Source of the DNA: Artemisia argyi
Taxonomy: Eukaryota > Streptophyta > Magnoliopsida > Asterales > Asteraceae
DNA length: 64,000 bases
Assembly: GCA_030686995.1 (NCBI GenBank)
Contig: CM060698.1
Span: forward strand, 142,743,106-142,807,105
Reading direction: 5' to 3'
Both the position numbers and the translations under genes were made by a program. Every line of letters starts with the position of its first letter. Positions within the stretch are counted from its first letter, which is position 1. Positions 33,509 to 46,145 of the stretch are shown here, in pieces. The notes under the pieces are model-generated. The model worked only from the letters and a program-made list of their open reading frames with translations. It had not been told where the DNA came from and did not search any database.

Positions 33509-36388
33509 ATGAACAAGTCTAAAAGCTTCTTTCACAATATCATCAAACCCTTTAATTTCATTTCTAATAAAGGTATTTTTTTTTAAAGATTGCATTTTTA
33601 TACATAGGTTTTTGATAATGATGGTCTGTTTTTATAAAGATTGTGTTTTTATACATGGGTTTTTGTTTTTGATTATGGGTCTTTGATTTTGATGGTTTTT
33701 TGTTATAGAGATTATGTTTTTAATAATGGGTATTTTTGATTGGTGATGAGAAGGTCAAGAAAAAGAAGATTTGGCAAAGATTACTGCTCAAGAACAACAG
33801 CAAGTTTTCAGTTTTCAGACACTTGTTGCTGCTACTAGGAATTTTCATCCTGATAATAAGCTTGGTCAAGGGGGTTTTGGACCTGTTTTTAAGGTCTTTC
33901 ATTTCTCTCTTTGCATAATTGGGAGTGTTTGGGAATAGGTTCTGTATTGAATTATGCTTTTTGCGAATAATGAGATTATTTGACCCGGAAATGATCGTAT
34001 AATCAAATTCAATAGGTCTCCACTAAACACTTTAAAACTAATGTTATTTGATAATGAAATGATTGGATAATTAGTTTTCAATAGGTCTACATCCTACCTC
34101 CCCTTATCCCGCTCTGCCGGCATTGGGTATACTTGTTATTGTTGTATTTGCCACTTGAGTGAAATTCTACATCTTATATATTTTGCATGCAAAAGGATTG
34201 ATTCTTGATGTTACGGTTTGTTTGTTTGTACAGGAAAGTTATTGTTATGAAGTCTTTGTTTAATCTTTGCCATCCGTCTTGCTTGTTTGTCTTGTTTTTG
34301 ATAGTTGCTCTACATATCTTTAGGCTGAAAATTTAAAACTGTATGTGATAGTGAAAGCACTTTTAAGAAGTATTTAGCATTTGCAGCATTTTAACTGACA
34401 TTTTGTTGCCATATGATCAGTGTGCTTGTGAGAAATAGAAGAAACTAGAGTTTACGTAGGTATTCTTCTGCTGGATGTTGTTTTCATTTTTCATTATTCA
34501 TTATAGACGGAAGGCAAGTATATGGAGTAAGGACAAATTGATAAAAACATGAAGAGTTGTTAATATTTTGAGTCGATTTTCTAAATGATAAATTAGCATT
34601 TTGAATAAATTTTAAACGATATGCAGTGCTAACCAATTAACATGCCTGTTGTGGTGTTCTTTTTTGCTATTTTTCTGCTATCTCGAGTGCTTTCTTACAT
34701 TTTTTTTAAGTGCATTGACTGCTCAAAAACAAAACTCCATTGTTGAAAACAAGAAGAACAAAATGGGTGTGGCATGTCTTACAACACTAAGCAATTTTAT
34801 AACAAAATGGGCGTGGCATGGGACATCTGTTTTTTATTTTCTAATTTCTATTAAATCGGGTGTTTGGCTATGTAGGGGAAGTTGGCTAACGGGGAGGAGA
34901 TTGCTGTGAAAAAATTGTCACACACTTCAAATCAAGGGAAAAGGGAGTTTGTAAATGAAGCTAAACTATTGGCACGTGTACAACATCGTAACGTTGTGAC
35001 TTTGTTAGGGTATTGTGTATCCCCAGAGAAGCTATTGGCATATGAATATGTATCTAACGAGAGCTTAGACAAGATTCTTTTCAGTAAGTTCTCTTTTCCA
35101 CATCTTGTAGGTCCCATACCTTTAGAATGGGATGGTTATCTTTTCTATTAATTAGTTAATACTTATTAATGATGTTTGTGATTCTTTTTGTTTTCGATCT
35201 AGAATCTGCAACGCGTGAAGTATTGAGTTGGCAGCGCAGATACGATATAATTGTTGGTGTGGCAAAAGGGTTGCTTTATCTTCATGAAGACGCCCACGAT
35301 TGCATCATTCATAGAGATATAAAAGCTAGCAATATTTTATTAGATGAAAAATGGGTACCCAAGATTGCCGATTTTGGCATGGCAAAGCTCTACCCTGAAG
35401 GACAAACTCATATCAATACTCGTATAGCGGGTACCAAGTAAGTTTTATGCTGTTTGGATTATATCCTTAAGGGAGTGCTGGGGTATCTTATTTAAGTAGC
35501 TTATTAGCCTGTTGTATTATAAGAACACATTGAGCTGTTTGAACTATCCAAACAACTTATGGCTTAACAGGTTATTTGGCACCTATAAGATCTTTTGTAG
35601 AAGCCATTGTGGAGGAGCTTATTTAGCTAATAAGCACAAGTTCTACCACACTATTAAATAGAGTTGATAACTTGATATGCTTCGACCTCCAAAATTGTCA
35701 AAATTCATAAACTTGATTACACAATTTATTTTTCTATGTAGTGGATATATGGCACCCGAGTACGTCATGCACGGCAATCTATCTGTCAAGGCAGATGTAT
35801 ATAGCTTCGGTGTGGTAGCTCTAGAGCTCATCAGTGGTCAAAAGAACTTTAATTTTAACCTCGATCCTGAGTGCCAAAATCTTCTAGATTGGGTAAGAAC
35901 TATGATAGATTTGTGGGTCCCAACTTTTTCTATTAAAAAGAACTGGAAGGAACTAAGAATCAGCTGTTTTACAGGCATATAAGCTGTACAAGAAGGGCAA
36001 AGGCCTTGAGATATTGGAGTCAGGATTGGCCTCTACAGCTGACCCTGATCAAGTAGCTGCTTGCATAAAGATTGGATTATTATGCACACAATTCGATCAT
36101 CAGCTGCGGCCCTCAATGAGCCGTGTGGTGCTAATGCTATCCAGAAAGGCGGGCACACTCGAAGAACCGACTCAACCTGGGTACCTGGGCTCGAGATATA
36201 GGTCTCGTGGGACCACCTCATCTTCTTCAGACGGGATGTCTGGCGGGACACGTTCTCAATCTAGGTCAACCACCACCACCACCACAACGGCTGCTGGTAC
36301 ACGTAGCTCAGATCGTCTACGTACGCGTCGTGGTTCAACGTCTGGAGGTTCGGTATCAGACCCTCACGGGAAACGGCCAATGCGGTAA
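33509..36388 (+). CDS. CRK43: Receptor-like cytoplasmic kinase, CRK43-like, six exons
   Basis: Exons are 33509-33572, 33754-33893, 34876-35083, 35203-35437, 35742-35892 and 35975-36388. All joins keep phase with GT-AG borders (exon 2 could start at 33751). The product is 403 residues. It has the N-terminus [10 protein letters not shown], glycine loop GQGGFG (59-64), ATP-binding Lys80 in AVKK, HRD (174-176) in [15 protein letters not shown] (194-196) and APE (220-222). It is therefore a complete RD-type Ser/Thr kinase. The C-terminal 90 residues are rich in Ser, Thr, Arg and Gly. There is no signal peptide, DUF26 ectodomain or membrane helix, so it should be cytosolic or membrane-associated through partners. 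The architecture matches the DUF26-less kinases annotated as CRK43; the name is by recollection, and the substrate is unknown. Confidence 0.9.
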
Positions 36389-37129
36389 AATATTTATATT
36401 AGTATATAATGTAGGAAATTGTTTAGTATTCTTTTGTACAGTATCTACTACTGTAGGTTTTGGAGGATGAAGTGAAGTAAATAACAAGGTCTAATTGTTC
36501 ATTAGCATTATTATATAGTCTTTTACTGTCTGATATAATCTTGATCAATCAATTCAGAATGAATTACAACATTTGCTGCCCTTAGATTCGGCTTCGCTGC
36601 AAAGGCATAAAAGTTGTGATAAACATTTTTCTTTTTACGTGGGTGATTAAAAGTGTCAGCATCTTATATTTTGATTAAAAAAGGCCGAAAACAGTCACGT
36701 GATACCTCATTTAGGCGGCGTACATTTGAGTGAATTACTCGCCCTCTCCGAATAACCTGATCGGTAAACCTCATCCGTTTATTGTTTATATGATCACTTG
36801 TGTACACTTGTATATTCACATTTCAAAATTGACAAAATGTGTAATAAGTTCATGACCGTTGTAAAAGCAAAAGTTGACACTTGTTAAGTTTTGTATGACT
36901 GATGAAGGTGAAACGTGACATGGACCGATCATGTGATACCTGAGAATTAGGGAAGACAATGGTCAAGCGAATGTAGAGTCAAGGTCATTGGGCCCACACA
37001 GCACCGCACTTACATGCTTTTCCCTACAGTTCCCTGTTTAAAAAGACTAACCCGTTTATCAAAAGTTACATTGTTCAACGTTCCATCCCAATCTTTTTAA
37101 ATAATTCATGGCTATTTAAAGTTACACTC
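36389..37129. other. 3' UTR of the kinase gene and intergenic DNA
   Basis: The first 150-200 bases are probably the kinase 3' UTR. The rest holds no recognisable gene. Confidence 0.5.
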
Positions 37130-37823
37130 TAATTTGAAATGCAAATCTTATATAAAGAGGCCCAAGCTAAATACAGCAAAGGCAAGAATATACATGAAAA
37201 TAGACTCAGAAAGAAAAAAGGTCTAAGAAAGGAAGCCAAAACTAAAAACCAAACAAAGCAAAAACAGCTAAACACCCACAAGAAATTACCCAAAAACGCC
37301 TGAAGATACAACACAACAACTAAATATAGTCGGAGGCCGACTCAAAAGAAGCACCAAGAAATGAGACCCATCTAAACCAATGAAATTCAATTCTCGGGCA
37401 TCTACTGGATATCCAAAGAACAGAGAGAGATTGAATGCTCGGAAACACATCAACATCCCGAATCTTTGATCTTTCTTCCGCATATGCATGTACGATGTTG
37501 GAATTGGAATTGGAGAAATAAAATTCTTCATGCTTCTTCGGAAGCCGAGGCAAATGCCATTCGTCATGAGGATATTTTTCCTTCAGTGCAAAGATTGTCT
37601 CTTTTATGGGCCTGTAATCGTTCTTCCAGGAAACGCTTCTCTTGGGAAATTGGATCCAAAATCCCGGTGAATTGGCTCTTCCTAATTTTGTTGTTCTTGG
37701 TGTATTTTGTTTTGTTGTTTCCTTCTCCGGTACTCTATCTTAGAGCCCGTTCTTTTTTGTTGTTTGTCGTTGCCTTCGTGGCCTAATAAAATCATCTTTG
37801 CTTCTTCAAAAAAAAAAAAAAAA
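37130..37823. mobile_element. Two L1-type LINE 3' fragments in inverted orientation
   Basis: On the minus strand (about 37553-37330) the frame AEERSKIRDVDVFPSIQSLS continues VLWISSRCPRIEFHWFRWVS. On the plus strand (about 37530-37680) SSEAEANAIRHEDIFPSVQR continues LSLLWACNRSSRKRFSWE. Both resemble the C-terminus of plant L1-type reverse transcriptase proteins. The plus copy ends with an AATAAAATCATC-like 3' UTR and a poly(A) tail (37809-37823). The two are diverged, so they are separate family members or an old inverted duplication. Confidence 0.6.
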
Positions 37824-38071
37824 CGATGTTGTTTTGCCATCCAAATAGCCCACATAACAACCAAGCACGCACCATGGAAAATCTTAATTCTCCATACTCC
37901 ACTTGTTGTTTAAGAACGTTTTTGAACCTACAACCATGTCTTTAATCAATATAGATGGAGATTGCATTTGCCACCACGCAAGGCTTTTTTTTTTTTTTTT
38001 TCAAACGCCTACTACTTTCCGACAGTTAACAAGCACATAAGAGAGGTCCTCAATCTCGTCTTCACATATTG

Positions 38072-38852
38072 TGTTAAAATATGAATAAATATTAATACGT
38101 TAAATGTCTAGTATCGAACCCGAGACCTCGGGATTGCACACATTACAAACAAGAATAAAAGTATAATAATTATATATATTAAATGTTATGGATATATATG
38201 TAATTATTTAAACACTAAAGGGACTTAATGGTCGTTAGTTATTAAATGTACGGACTAACAATCGTTAAATGAAAGGAAAGGGACTAGAATGTATTTAGGA
38301 GACAAGAAGGTTCCGGAACACCCTTTGTGGGTGTATGGCCGGTCGACAAGGGCTAGGGGAAACCCAAACCCATTACAATTTGTCCTCCAAGATATCTCTA
38401 GTATATATACAACGCCTAGGGTTATTCATTCACATCTTTTGTGCACACACAATAACCTAAAGCTTTTCTTTTCTTTCTTTCTTCCTAAGCCGATCGACAA
38501 ACACCCTCCTTAGGGTTCTAGTCGATTTTGTTTTTTAAAAACAAAGTGTTTACTTTAGATCTTGCAATCTCTTTTATTCATTATAGTTTGTGTGTACAAG
38601 AACGAGGTAACAACTCACTATAGTTGTTATCAAGAGATCGATAAACAAAACGGTAAGGGGTTTATCATTGATCTATTTTACACTAGTCCAATATTTGCTT
38701 TATTGATACTTGTTCGGGCTAGAATCACTACGGTGCGTTCTATTTATGTTTTGGTTAATTCTTTATGTGTTATACTTGATCTATAGCTTCCGCATACGTG
38801 TATACTTTGATTAGTTTTTTTATATGATTGTCATGGTAATTAAATTCTAACA
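38072..38852 (+). repeat. 5' LTR of the plus-strand copia element (781 bp)
   Basis: Starts TGTTAAAATATG and ends AAATTCTAACA, and is followed by the primer site. It contains a short TATATATACAACGCC stretch near 38402 that may be the TATA region. Confidence 0.88.
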
Positions 38853-38867
38853 GTGGCATCACGAGCC

Positions 38868-40550
38868 AGGTATAACATGTAATTGATTACTAAAACATAA
38901 TAAAAATCGTATCTTTAATAGTTTTAGATACATGTTTTGGATCTAGGGTTTTTTCTTTTAATTTTTTCGAAACCCTAACCCTAATTTTTTTTTGGGGGGG
39001 GGTCGATTTTCTCCATGAACCCTAATTAGGGTTTGTGGTTTAAATTAATTAACTTGTAATTAATTAGAAACCGTAGGTCATTAACTAGTTAATTGAACGT
39101 ACTTGTGACCTAATTGGTAATTGTTATGCTTTGATTCGTGACGAAACATGCATATTAGTCATGGATTGTTAATTGTTTTAATTGTATTGTTTTTTGTCAC
39201 ATGTTTAGATAGATCTATAATTGGGGACGACCTCAACAAATTTATTAAAATCAATTTATGTGCTATGTGGTATGTGATTGACTTTGGCCAACGCAATTGA
39301 CTTGTCAATGTATGTGGCTCACTTCCTTCAAGAAGAGAACGCCTTAGTTAATTATATGCATATTGAAACCTAGAATTAATTTTATTAGGATCTTTTCTAA
39401 TCAAGATTGCATGTGGCTATATGTTTCACCTTTATAATTGTTATGTTTATTATTTGTTTGATTTGTCTTTGATTACTTGTTTTATTGTTTTATTTGTTGG
39501 ACATGATTGTAAGCAATAAAAGGGTAATTTTTTATAAAGAAAATAAATTGGACTAATGATGGTGAAACTTTAAGTGATAAAGGTTGAATCTTGCGGTGTC
39601 TTATGTGCCAACAATGGTTCGCTTCGCACGGTAATTGTTTCCCAGGCGAGACTAGCAAGATTCATACTTTATTACATGTTTTAAGATTTAATCCATAAAC
39701 TTTTGCTTGGTTGATGTTTTTGTACACATGATTTTAAAAGTAAGTCCTTTAAGACAAATTCATAGTGATGGTAAGAAGGCTTGGAAAGAGCCTTAGAGTC
39801 TGCATTGGTTATCACACTTACGAATACGTCTTAAACGATTTTCTTTTAACTTCATTCTTGTACAATATCATCTTAAGGGTGATTTACCTCAATTCCACTT
39901 TTGTGGGCGATAATTGTAGGTTCTTCTTTAATTGGTGAACCCGATACCTCAAGTAAAACTTTTTGTATTAATCTTAAGAATTGGTAATAAAAAGGTTTTG
40001 AAAACTTATGCTATAAAGATGAGTGCATGCATCTTTATACATGTTTTGATTATCACATCAAACTAAATACCCTAAAATTTAAGTTACATGCCATCTACCT
40101 ATAAGAAACACTTGAAGTTATAATTTAGTAAACGTGAGACCTAGGCTAAATTTTAAATAACAAGGCAAAATTTTGTTTATGCGTGAGACCATAGATAATA
40201 ATTTTAAATGTTTCTAAGGTAGACGACTTAATTAAGTTGTGCGTGAGACCTAGAACTTAAGGCATGAGATGTGATGAAACATGCTTACATTGCAAATTGA
40301 TGAATCAATTTGATGTAAATCCCATAAATATCTAGGAATTGGAAATCTTAATTGCCAATTATTGTTCGACATATTACCATCTTTTATACTTTCACCACTA
40401 GCAGATCAACTGATCTGGTGGATCTATGTAAAGTTGGATCCTAGATTTTCAAGAAAATTAGTTGGTTATATGAATATAGCCTTGGGTATTATATTTTCTT
40501 GGAAATATTTATTATCGAAAATACTAATATTTGAACTTTTATCTGTAGAT
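38868..40550 (+). other. Copia 5' leader, non-coding
   Basis: About 1.7 kb between the primer site and the gag ATG, with no supported gene. Contains the repeated phrase GCGTGAGACC (40187, 40241 and a variant near 40135) and a block shared with the minus copia element (AATTGGTGAACCCGATACCT near 39942). Confidence 0.7.
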
Positions 40551-41633
40551 ATGGCTCAACCCGATAACCCAACTGTGATTTCTGCTTTCAAGAGCCATCT
40601 TGAGAGGGAAAAACTGACTGGAAAGAATTTCAATTATTGGTTCCGATCGCTCAGAATTGTCTTGAGGGCGATTGGTAAACTCAATTACTTGAATACTCCT
40701 TGCCCTGAGGAGCCTGCTGAAACTGAAACTGAACAGGTTAAGGCAGCTTGGAGGGTTGAGCATGCTAAGCACAATGAAATTGCTTGCTTAATGCTTACTA
40801 GTATGAATGCTCAGTTACAAAAGAAGTTTGAGTACTACTTTCCATACGATATCCTCCAAGAACTTCAGAAGTCTTATGAAAATACTCCTACAGTTGAATT
40901 GTATGAGTCTCTTGACGAACTACACAGCTGCAGACATGGTGATGGTAAACCAGTTGAAGATTATGTGAATGAGATGAAAGATTCCTTTGATCAACTTTAC
41001 ATAATCGGATTTGGTTACCCTGAGAATGTGCAAGTGAACTTGATCAATAGGTCCCTTAACAAGGACTTTACCAGTTTTGTTCAGAACTTCAACATGCATT
41101 GCTCGGGGAAGACAGTCTCAGAATTACTCGCATTGCTTGTTGATTATGAAAAAGGTCTACCAGCCAAGGGCAAGGCTCCTACCCCACAAGTGTTGGCGAT
41201 TCATAGGGGGAGAATCCAAAAGAAATCGCACGTGAACAAAGGCAAAGGGAAAGGTGATAAAGGCAAGCAAGTCATGGCCTATCAGTCACACCCCAAGGTG
41301 AATCAACATCAGCCTAAGAAGAACAAGGTTAATCCTCTAAACAAGAAGGATCAGGCTTGTCATCACTGTCATGAAAAAGGTCATTGGAAGAGGAACTGTC
41401 CATTGTACATTCATGATTTGCGACAGAAGAAATCAAAGAATGAGTCTGGTGCCCCCAGTACTTCAGGTGAGTTCTTCATGATTGAATTATTTACTTTAAC
41501 TCATAAAAATTCCTGGGTATATGATACGGGATGTGGTATTCATATTTGCAATACTAAGCAGGGGTTTAGAGTTGAGAGAAAGCTGGCCTATGGAGAACAA
41601 TTCTTGCACGTGGGTAACGGAGCACATGCATAA
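40551..41633 (+). CDS. Copia Gag and start of protease
   Basis: The ATG at 40551 (MAQPDNPTVISAFKSHLERE) is the natural Gag start; the upstream open frame is leader. The Gag core (NYWFRSLRIVLRAIGKLNYL, EKKFEYYFPYDILQELQKSY-like region, CRHGDGKPVEDYVNEMKDSF) forms the particle shell. The zinc knuckle CHHCHEKGHWKRNCP (CX2CX4HX4C) binds RNA. The frame then enters the aspartic protease at WVYDTGCGIHICN, with the DTG catalytic motif present. A TAA at 41631-41633 after VGNGAHA breaks the protein where relatives continue with AVEAIG. It was presumably one Gag-Pol ORF before decay. Confidence 0.9.
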   Translation: MAQPDNPTVISAFKSHLEREKLTGKNFNYWFRSLRIVLRAIGKLNYLNTPCPEEPAETETEQVKAAWRVEHAKHNEIACLMLTSMNAQLQKKFEYYFPYDILQELQKSYENTPTVELYESLDELHSCRHGDGKPVEDYVNEMKDSFDQLYIIGFGYPENVQVNLINRSLNKDFTSFVQNFNMHCSGKTVSELLALLVDYEKGLPAKGKAPTPQVLAIHRGRIQKKSHVNKGKGKGDKGKQVMAYQSHPKVNQHQPKKNKVNPLNKKDQACHHCHEKGHWKRNCPLYIHDLRQKKSKNESGAPSTSGEFFMIELFTLTHKNSWVYDTGCGIHICNTKQGFRVERKLAYGEQFLHVGNGAHA

Positions 41634-41830
41634 GTTGAAGCTATAGGCGTATTTAATTTAGTGTTGCCTTCGGGCCTAGTACTATATTTAAATAATTGTC
41701 ATTATGCACCGTCAATTGTTAGAGTTGTTATTTCATTTTCATGTTTGTTGAACCTTGGTTTTAATCATACTATTACTAGCAATGGAATTTCAGTTTCTTT
41801 AAATGATGTTTTTTTTTTAATGCTATTGTT
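41634..41830 (+). pseudogene. Decayed protease-to-integrase junction of copia pol
   Basis: After the stop the frame continues as VEAIGVFNLVLPSGLVLYLN, then SIVRVVISFSCLLNLGFNHT. It then shifts at a T-run (41809-41819) into the frame that starts near 41834. Continuity with neighbouring copia frames shows these are disabling mutations. Confidence 0.75.
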
Positions 41831-41833
41831 GTG

Positions 41834-43849
41834 AATGGTATTTTTGAGATTGATATGAATGATAATGATAATGCTTTTGTTAAAAATAATTCAATGTATA
41901 GCATCAATCATAAGAAAATCAAGAAAGGTCTGGGTTCGTCTTATCTTTGGCATTGTCGACTTGCTCACATTGGCAAGGCTCGCATGGAAAAGCTGGAATA
42001 TGATGGGCTTTTAGAAAAGATCAATGATGAATCATTTGATAAGTGCGAATCTTGTATTGCTGGGAAGATGACAAAGAAACCCTTTAAAAATAGGATTGAA
42101 AGGGCTTCTGATCTACTTGGTCTAATTCACGCAGATGTGTGTGGACCACTTAGACATGTGTCAAGGAGAGGTGCTAGCTACTTCCTAACATTTACGGATG
42201 ATTACAGCCGTTATGGTTATGTTTATTTACTTAAACATAAACATGAGGTATTTGAAACATTCAAAGTGTTTAAAGCAGAAGTAGAGTTGCAACTAGGAAA
42301 GAAGATTAAAGCTCTTCGATCCGATAGAGGTGGTGAATACTTGAGTCAAGAGTTTATAGATTATTTAGCTGAGGAAGGAATTGTCCAGCACCTTACTTCT
42401 CCATATACTCCACAACAAAATGGTGTATGTGAGAGAAGGAATCGTACATTGCAAGATATGATACGATCTATGTTTAATCTAACAACTCTTCCTTTTTCAT
42501 TTTGGGATTATGCCTTAGAATTTGCGGTTCGCATTCTAAATATGGTTCCAACAAAGAAGGTGGATAAGACACCATATGAGTTATGGACTGGAAAAGCTCC
42601 TAACTTGTATTATCTAAAGGTCTGGGGTTGCGAGGCGTATGTTAAACATGACTCAACAGATAAACTCCAACAAAGATCTGTAAAGTGCATCTTCGTAGGA
42701 TACCCAAAGGAAACAATGGGTTACTACTGTTATTACCCACCTGAAAACAAAGTTTTTGTTGCAAGGTATGGAGACTTCTTGGAGAAGGAACTCATATCTC
42801 AAGAATTTAGTGGGAGAGTATATGATCTGGAAGACGATCATGAAGATGTATTACCTTTTGAAAACACTAGACAACTTCCTGTGGAACCTGAAAGTTTAGG
42901 TCCTCCACCAGAGGTTGAAGTGGTTCCCATTCGCAGATCTGTAAGAAGTGTGAAAGCTCCTGAACGTCTATGTCTTAATGTAGAATGTGAGGAAACTATA
43001 CTGGGGGATCTTGATGAACATGATAGTTATAGGGATGCCTTTAATGGTCCTGAAAAGGAAAAATGGCAGGTTGCTATGTATGGGGAAATGCAATCTATGA
43101 AAGATAATGAAGTCTGGATAGAAGTAGACCTTCTTCCTAGTGCCAAGCTAGTTAGGAGTAAATGGCTTTACAAGAAAAAGACTGATATGGATGGCATTGT
43201 ACACGCCTATAAAGCCCATTTGGTAGCTAAAGGCTATACTCAAACATTTGGTGTTGACTATGAGGAGACCTTTTTTCCTGTAGCTGACATTAGGGCTATT
43301 AGGATTCTCATAGCTATAGCTGCTTACTATGACTATGAGATTTGGCAAATGGATGTCAAAACCGCCTTCTTAAATGGTCGCCTAGAAGAAGACATCTATA
43401 TGGCGCAGCCTGAGAGGTTTGTGAATCCAGAATTCCCAAATCGTGTATGCAAACTTCAGAGATCCATTTATGCATTGAAGCAAGCATCACGACAATGGAA
43501 TAAAAGATTTGACAGTGAGATTAAAAATTATGGATTCACTCAAAATCTTGATGAGCCATGTGTATATCACAAAGCTAGTGGGAGTGATGTAATTTTCCTT
43601 ATTTCATATGTTGATGACATATTGATCATGAGAAAAGACATTCCAAGTTTGCAAAAGGTTAAGGCATATCTTGGAAAGTGTTTTTCTATGAAAGATTTAG
43701 GGGAAGCTGCATTCATTCTGGGAATCAAGATATATAGAGATAGATCTCAGCGATTGATTGGATTAAGCCAAAGTGCTTACATTGATAAAATATTGAAGAG
43801 ATTCAATATGCAAAATTCCAAGAAAGGATATTTACCAATGCAAGAATAA
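41834..43849 (+). pseudogene. Copia integrase and reverse transcriptase
   Basis: The frame (672 residues counted from 41831) has the integrase zinc finger (H41, H46, C72, C75). The DD35E core follows at D102 (HADVCGP), D165 (LRSDRGGEY) and E201 (NGVCERRN). RT motifs are WQMDVKTAFLNGRLEEDIYM (D508), SIYALKQASRQW and YVDD (593-596). All catalytic residues of both enzymes are present. It ends at TAA 43847-43849 after LPMQE, where the frame simply continues (HGLSSKVCASTPAEVQRM), so this is a nonsense mutation. Small losses from consensus (KAHLVAKGY, TFFPVADI) also point to decay. It belongs to the same polyprotein as 40551-41633. Confidence 0.9.
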
Positions 43850-44422
43850 CATGGCTTGAGTAGCAAAGTTTGTGCCTCAACACCTGCAGAGGTGCAACGC
43901 ATGAAGCGAGTCCCTTATGCTTCGGCTGTGGGATCTATTATGTATGCGGTGAAAAGTACAAGGCCTGATGTGGCATTTGCTCAGAACTTAACCAGTCGAT
44001 ATGAGCAGAATCCAGGTGAAGCTCACTGGACTGCTGTTAAGAATATTCTTAAGTACCTTAGGGCTACTAAAGAGATGTTCTTAGTTTATGGGGGTAGTCC
44101 AACTGCAGAACTTGATGTTACATGTTACTGCGATGCTTCTTGGAAAGGTGATAAAGATGATACGAAGTCTCAGACGGGTTATGTCTTTGTCATTAATGGA
44201 GGAGCTGCGGATTCGAGGAGCAGGAAGCAGAGTACACTGGCGATGTCTGCAACAGAAAGTGAGTACATAGCTGCTTCAGAAGCTGCAATGGAAGCCGTTT
44301 GGATTAGGAAGTTTGTTTCGGGGCTTGGGGTTATGCCATCGATTCAAAGACCTGTGAAAATGTATTGCAATAACTCAGCTGCAATTACATTTGCCAATGA
44401 ACCTGGAATCATGAAAGGCACC
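43850..44422 (+). pseudogene. Copia RNase H, truncated by an insertion
   Basis: The same frame continues with VPYASAVGSIMYAVKSTRPD, CYCDASWKGDKDDTKSQTGY and AMSATESEYIAASEAAMEAV, then stops at EPGIMKG when the LTR of the minus-strand element begins at 44423. The third acidic site reads YCNNSAAI where CDN is usual, so an active-site Asp is replaced by Asn. The end of the domain is missing. Confidence 0.88.
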
Positions 44423-46127
44423 TGATGTGCGTTTTATTAATACAAGTTTTAAAATTTATAAACACGAATTATCCGATAATTATCTAGCACATACGAGCAA
44501 GTATACTCGTCCGGTGTAATAAAGGTGGGTAAGTCGAGATCGTCCCAAGGGATTTGGTGGTTTTAGTAATAAGAAAAACGTTTGTTAAATAAGGGTTGTC
44601 AATCCAAATTTATGTAAAACTTTAAAAGAAACTCAATAAAAACTAAACATATACTTGTGTATAATTCCTTGACTGGTAATTAGGAGTATCGTAACAATTT
44701 GAGTACGAAGTTTGGTGTAAAACTTGTTATGATGCGCAACTAAAAATGAGTAGTTATACAATCTATGATATATGTCATGTTTTCACTACTACTAAGAATT
44801 CTATCACCTAAATGACTCCTTTCGGACATATCAAATTAGTATGACAATCCTATAAACACATGGTTGTTTAGAAAATCAATTCTTTTCTTATGAATTCTTA
44901 CGAATCCTTTCGGTCCTTTTTCGTGATGAAATCGTCTCAAATCTATTTTAATAAGTAAATAAGATGGTTGTCAAGCATCCTATTCCATACTAATTTGGTG
45001 CATTAATATTTTGGAATAAAAACAAGTTAAAAATCCTTTCGGACCTATTTTTTCAAGAAATTGTTTTTACCGACAAATTAAGCAAGAAAAGATGTTATAT
45101 CAACAAACTCATAAAATAGATATGTTTTCATGCATCACCTTTTTCATAAAATAATACTCCATTAACCAATCACATCATATACACAAGTATATCACAAATT
45201 ACTCCATAACAATCATATTAAAACACAAGTAAATAAGAAAACTTTCATAAAACTTAAAGTAACAATTGTTATTATAAGTATCAAGGTGTACCTAGTCTTG
45301 AGAATTACAATGAATAAACTTGTGGAACTATAGCAACCACACTCCTCCAATTGCTCACCAATGTAAGTAAAAAACTCCACACTCGAACCAATGCTTGAGA
45401 CTCTAACTCAACACGTTCTGGACATTTTTACAACACTTAGTAAACTTTCAGGCAATATAAGATAAACTAACAAGATTTGGTGTAATACTAAGTTAGATAA
45501 TGGTGGTACAAGTAACTCTAGGCCCTAAGTGCTCATTATATAACATAATTACACTTATCCTTCAAGTAAAAACGTCCATCCTCAGTTAATAAGCAGAAAT
45601 GATTAGCCACACATGATTATGGGGAGTAAATTCACCAATAAATGCAAAACTTGTAACTTCAGTTAACCCCATCCGATCGGTTTCTCGCCATCCGATCGGA
45701 TGGTCAATCTTGGCACGTTTCCAGCCGATCCGGTTGCGGGTTGCAACCAATCGGTTGGATTTAGTCTGAACATGTTTCTATCTCTTTTCTTCATCGTTTT
45801 ACGTTGCATGCAATATTTTTCTTCGTGGCATGACTTTGTCCATTAGAACTTGATATTTCCTTGATAATTTCGTGTAGTAAACTTGTCTTTATCAAATCCT
45901 TTTGTCCATGCAGCGTTTCTTTCTTCCTTGATCCTCTTGAAACTCTCCAAAAATGCATGTCCACTTCATTTCTTCATCTTTTAATCATTTTTACTTGCTT
46001 TTGGCTATATTTGCATGTATAAACACTTTTCCACAATTAAGTAACAAATATATACAAATATGACCAATTTGTACTCATAAATCAAATAATAACGCGACTA
46101 AAAATATGTTAATTTTGAGCGTTATCA
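44423..46127 (-). repeat. 3' LTR of the minus Athila-like element (1705 bp)
   Basis: Plus-strand edges are TGATGTGCG and AGCGTTATCA. Contains the 16-bp palindrome CCATCCGATCGGATGG (45688-45703). Collinear with 59602-60867 plus 63903-64000. Confidence 0.92.
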
Positions 46128-46145
46128 AATCCCCCACATTTGAGC
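46128..46145 (-). other. Polypurine tract of the minus Athila-like element
   Basis: On the minus strand this reads GCTCAAATGTGGGGGATT directly before the 3' LTR, the expected position of the plus-strand primer. Confidence 0.75.

Larger units (their letters stand above)
38072..44422 (+). mobile_element. Ty1/copia retrotransposon, 5' LTR to RNase H, cut at 44422
   Basis: The 5' LTR is 38072-38852, followed directly by the primer site GTGGCATCACGAGCC (38853-38867). A non-coding leader of 1.7 kb precedes gag-pol. The coding region has a stop at 41631-41633, frameshifts between about 41634 and 41830, and a stop at 43847-43849, so the element is defective. The right part is cut within the RNase H domain by the minus-strand Athila-like element at 44423; the remaining pol and 3' LTR are expected beyond the window. 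The 781-bp LTR is homologous to the LTRs at 20367-22562 and 26849-27617. Confidence 0.93.

Noticed and set aside
34649..34909. Alternative kinase start at 34649
   Set aside because: This frame lies in intron 2. The glycine loop is supplied by exon 2 (33754-33893), and splicing at 34876 gives the correct kinase sequence.
37682..37864. Small frames around 37.1-37.9 kb as host genes
   Set aside because: They overlap LINE 3' ends and a poly(A) tail, with no independent support.
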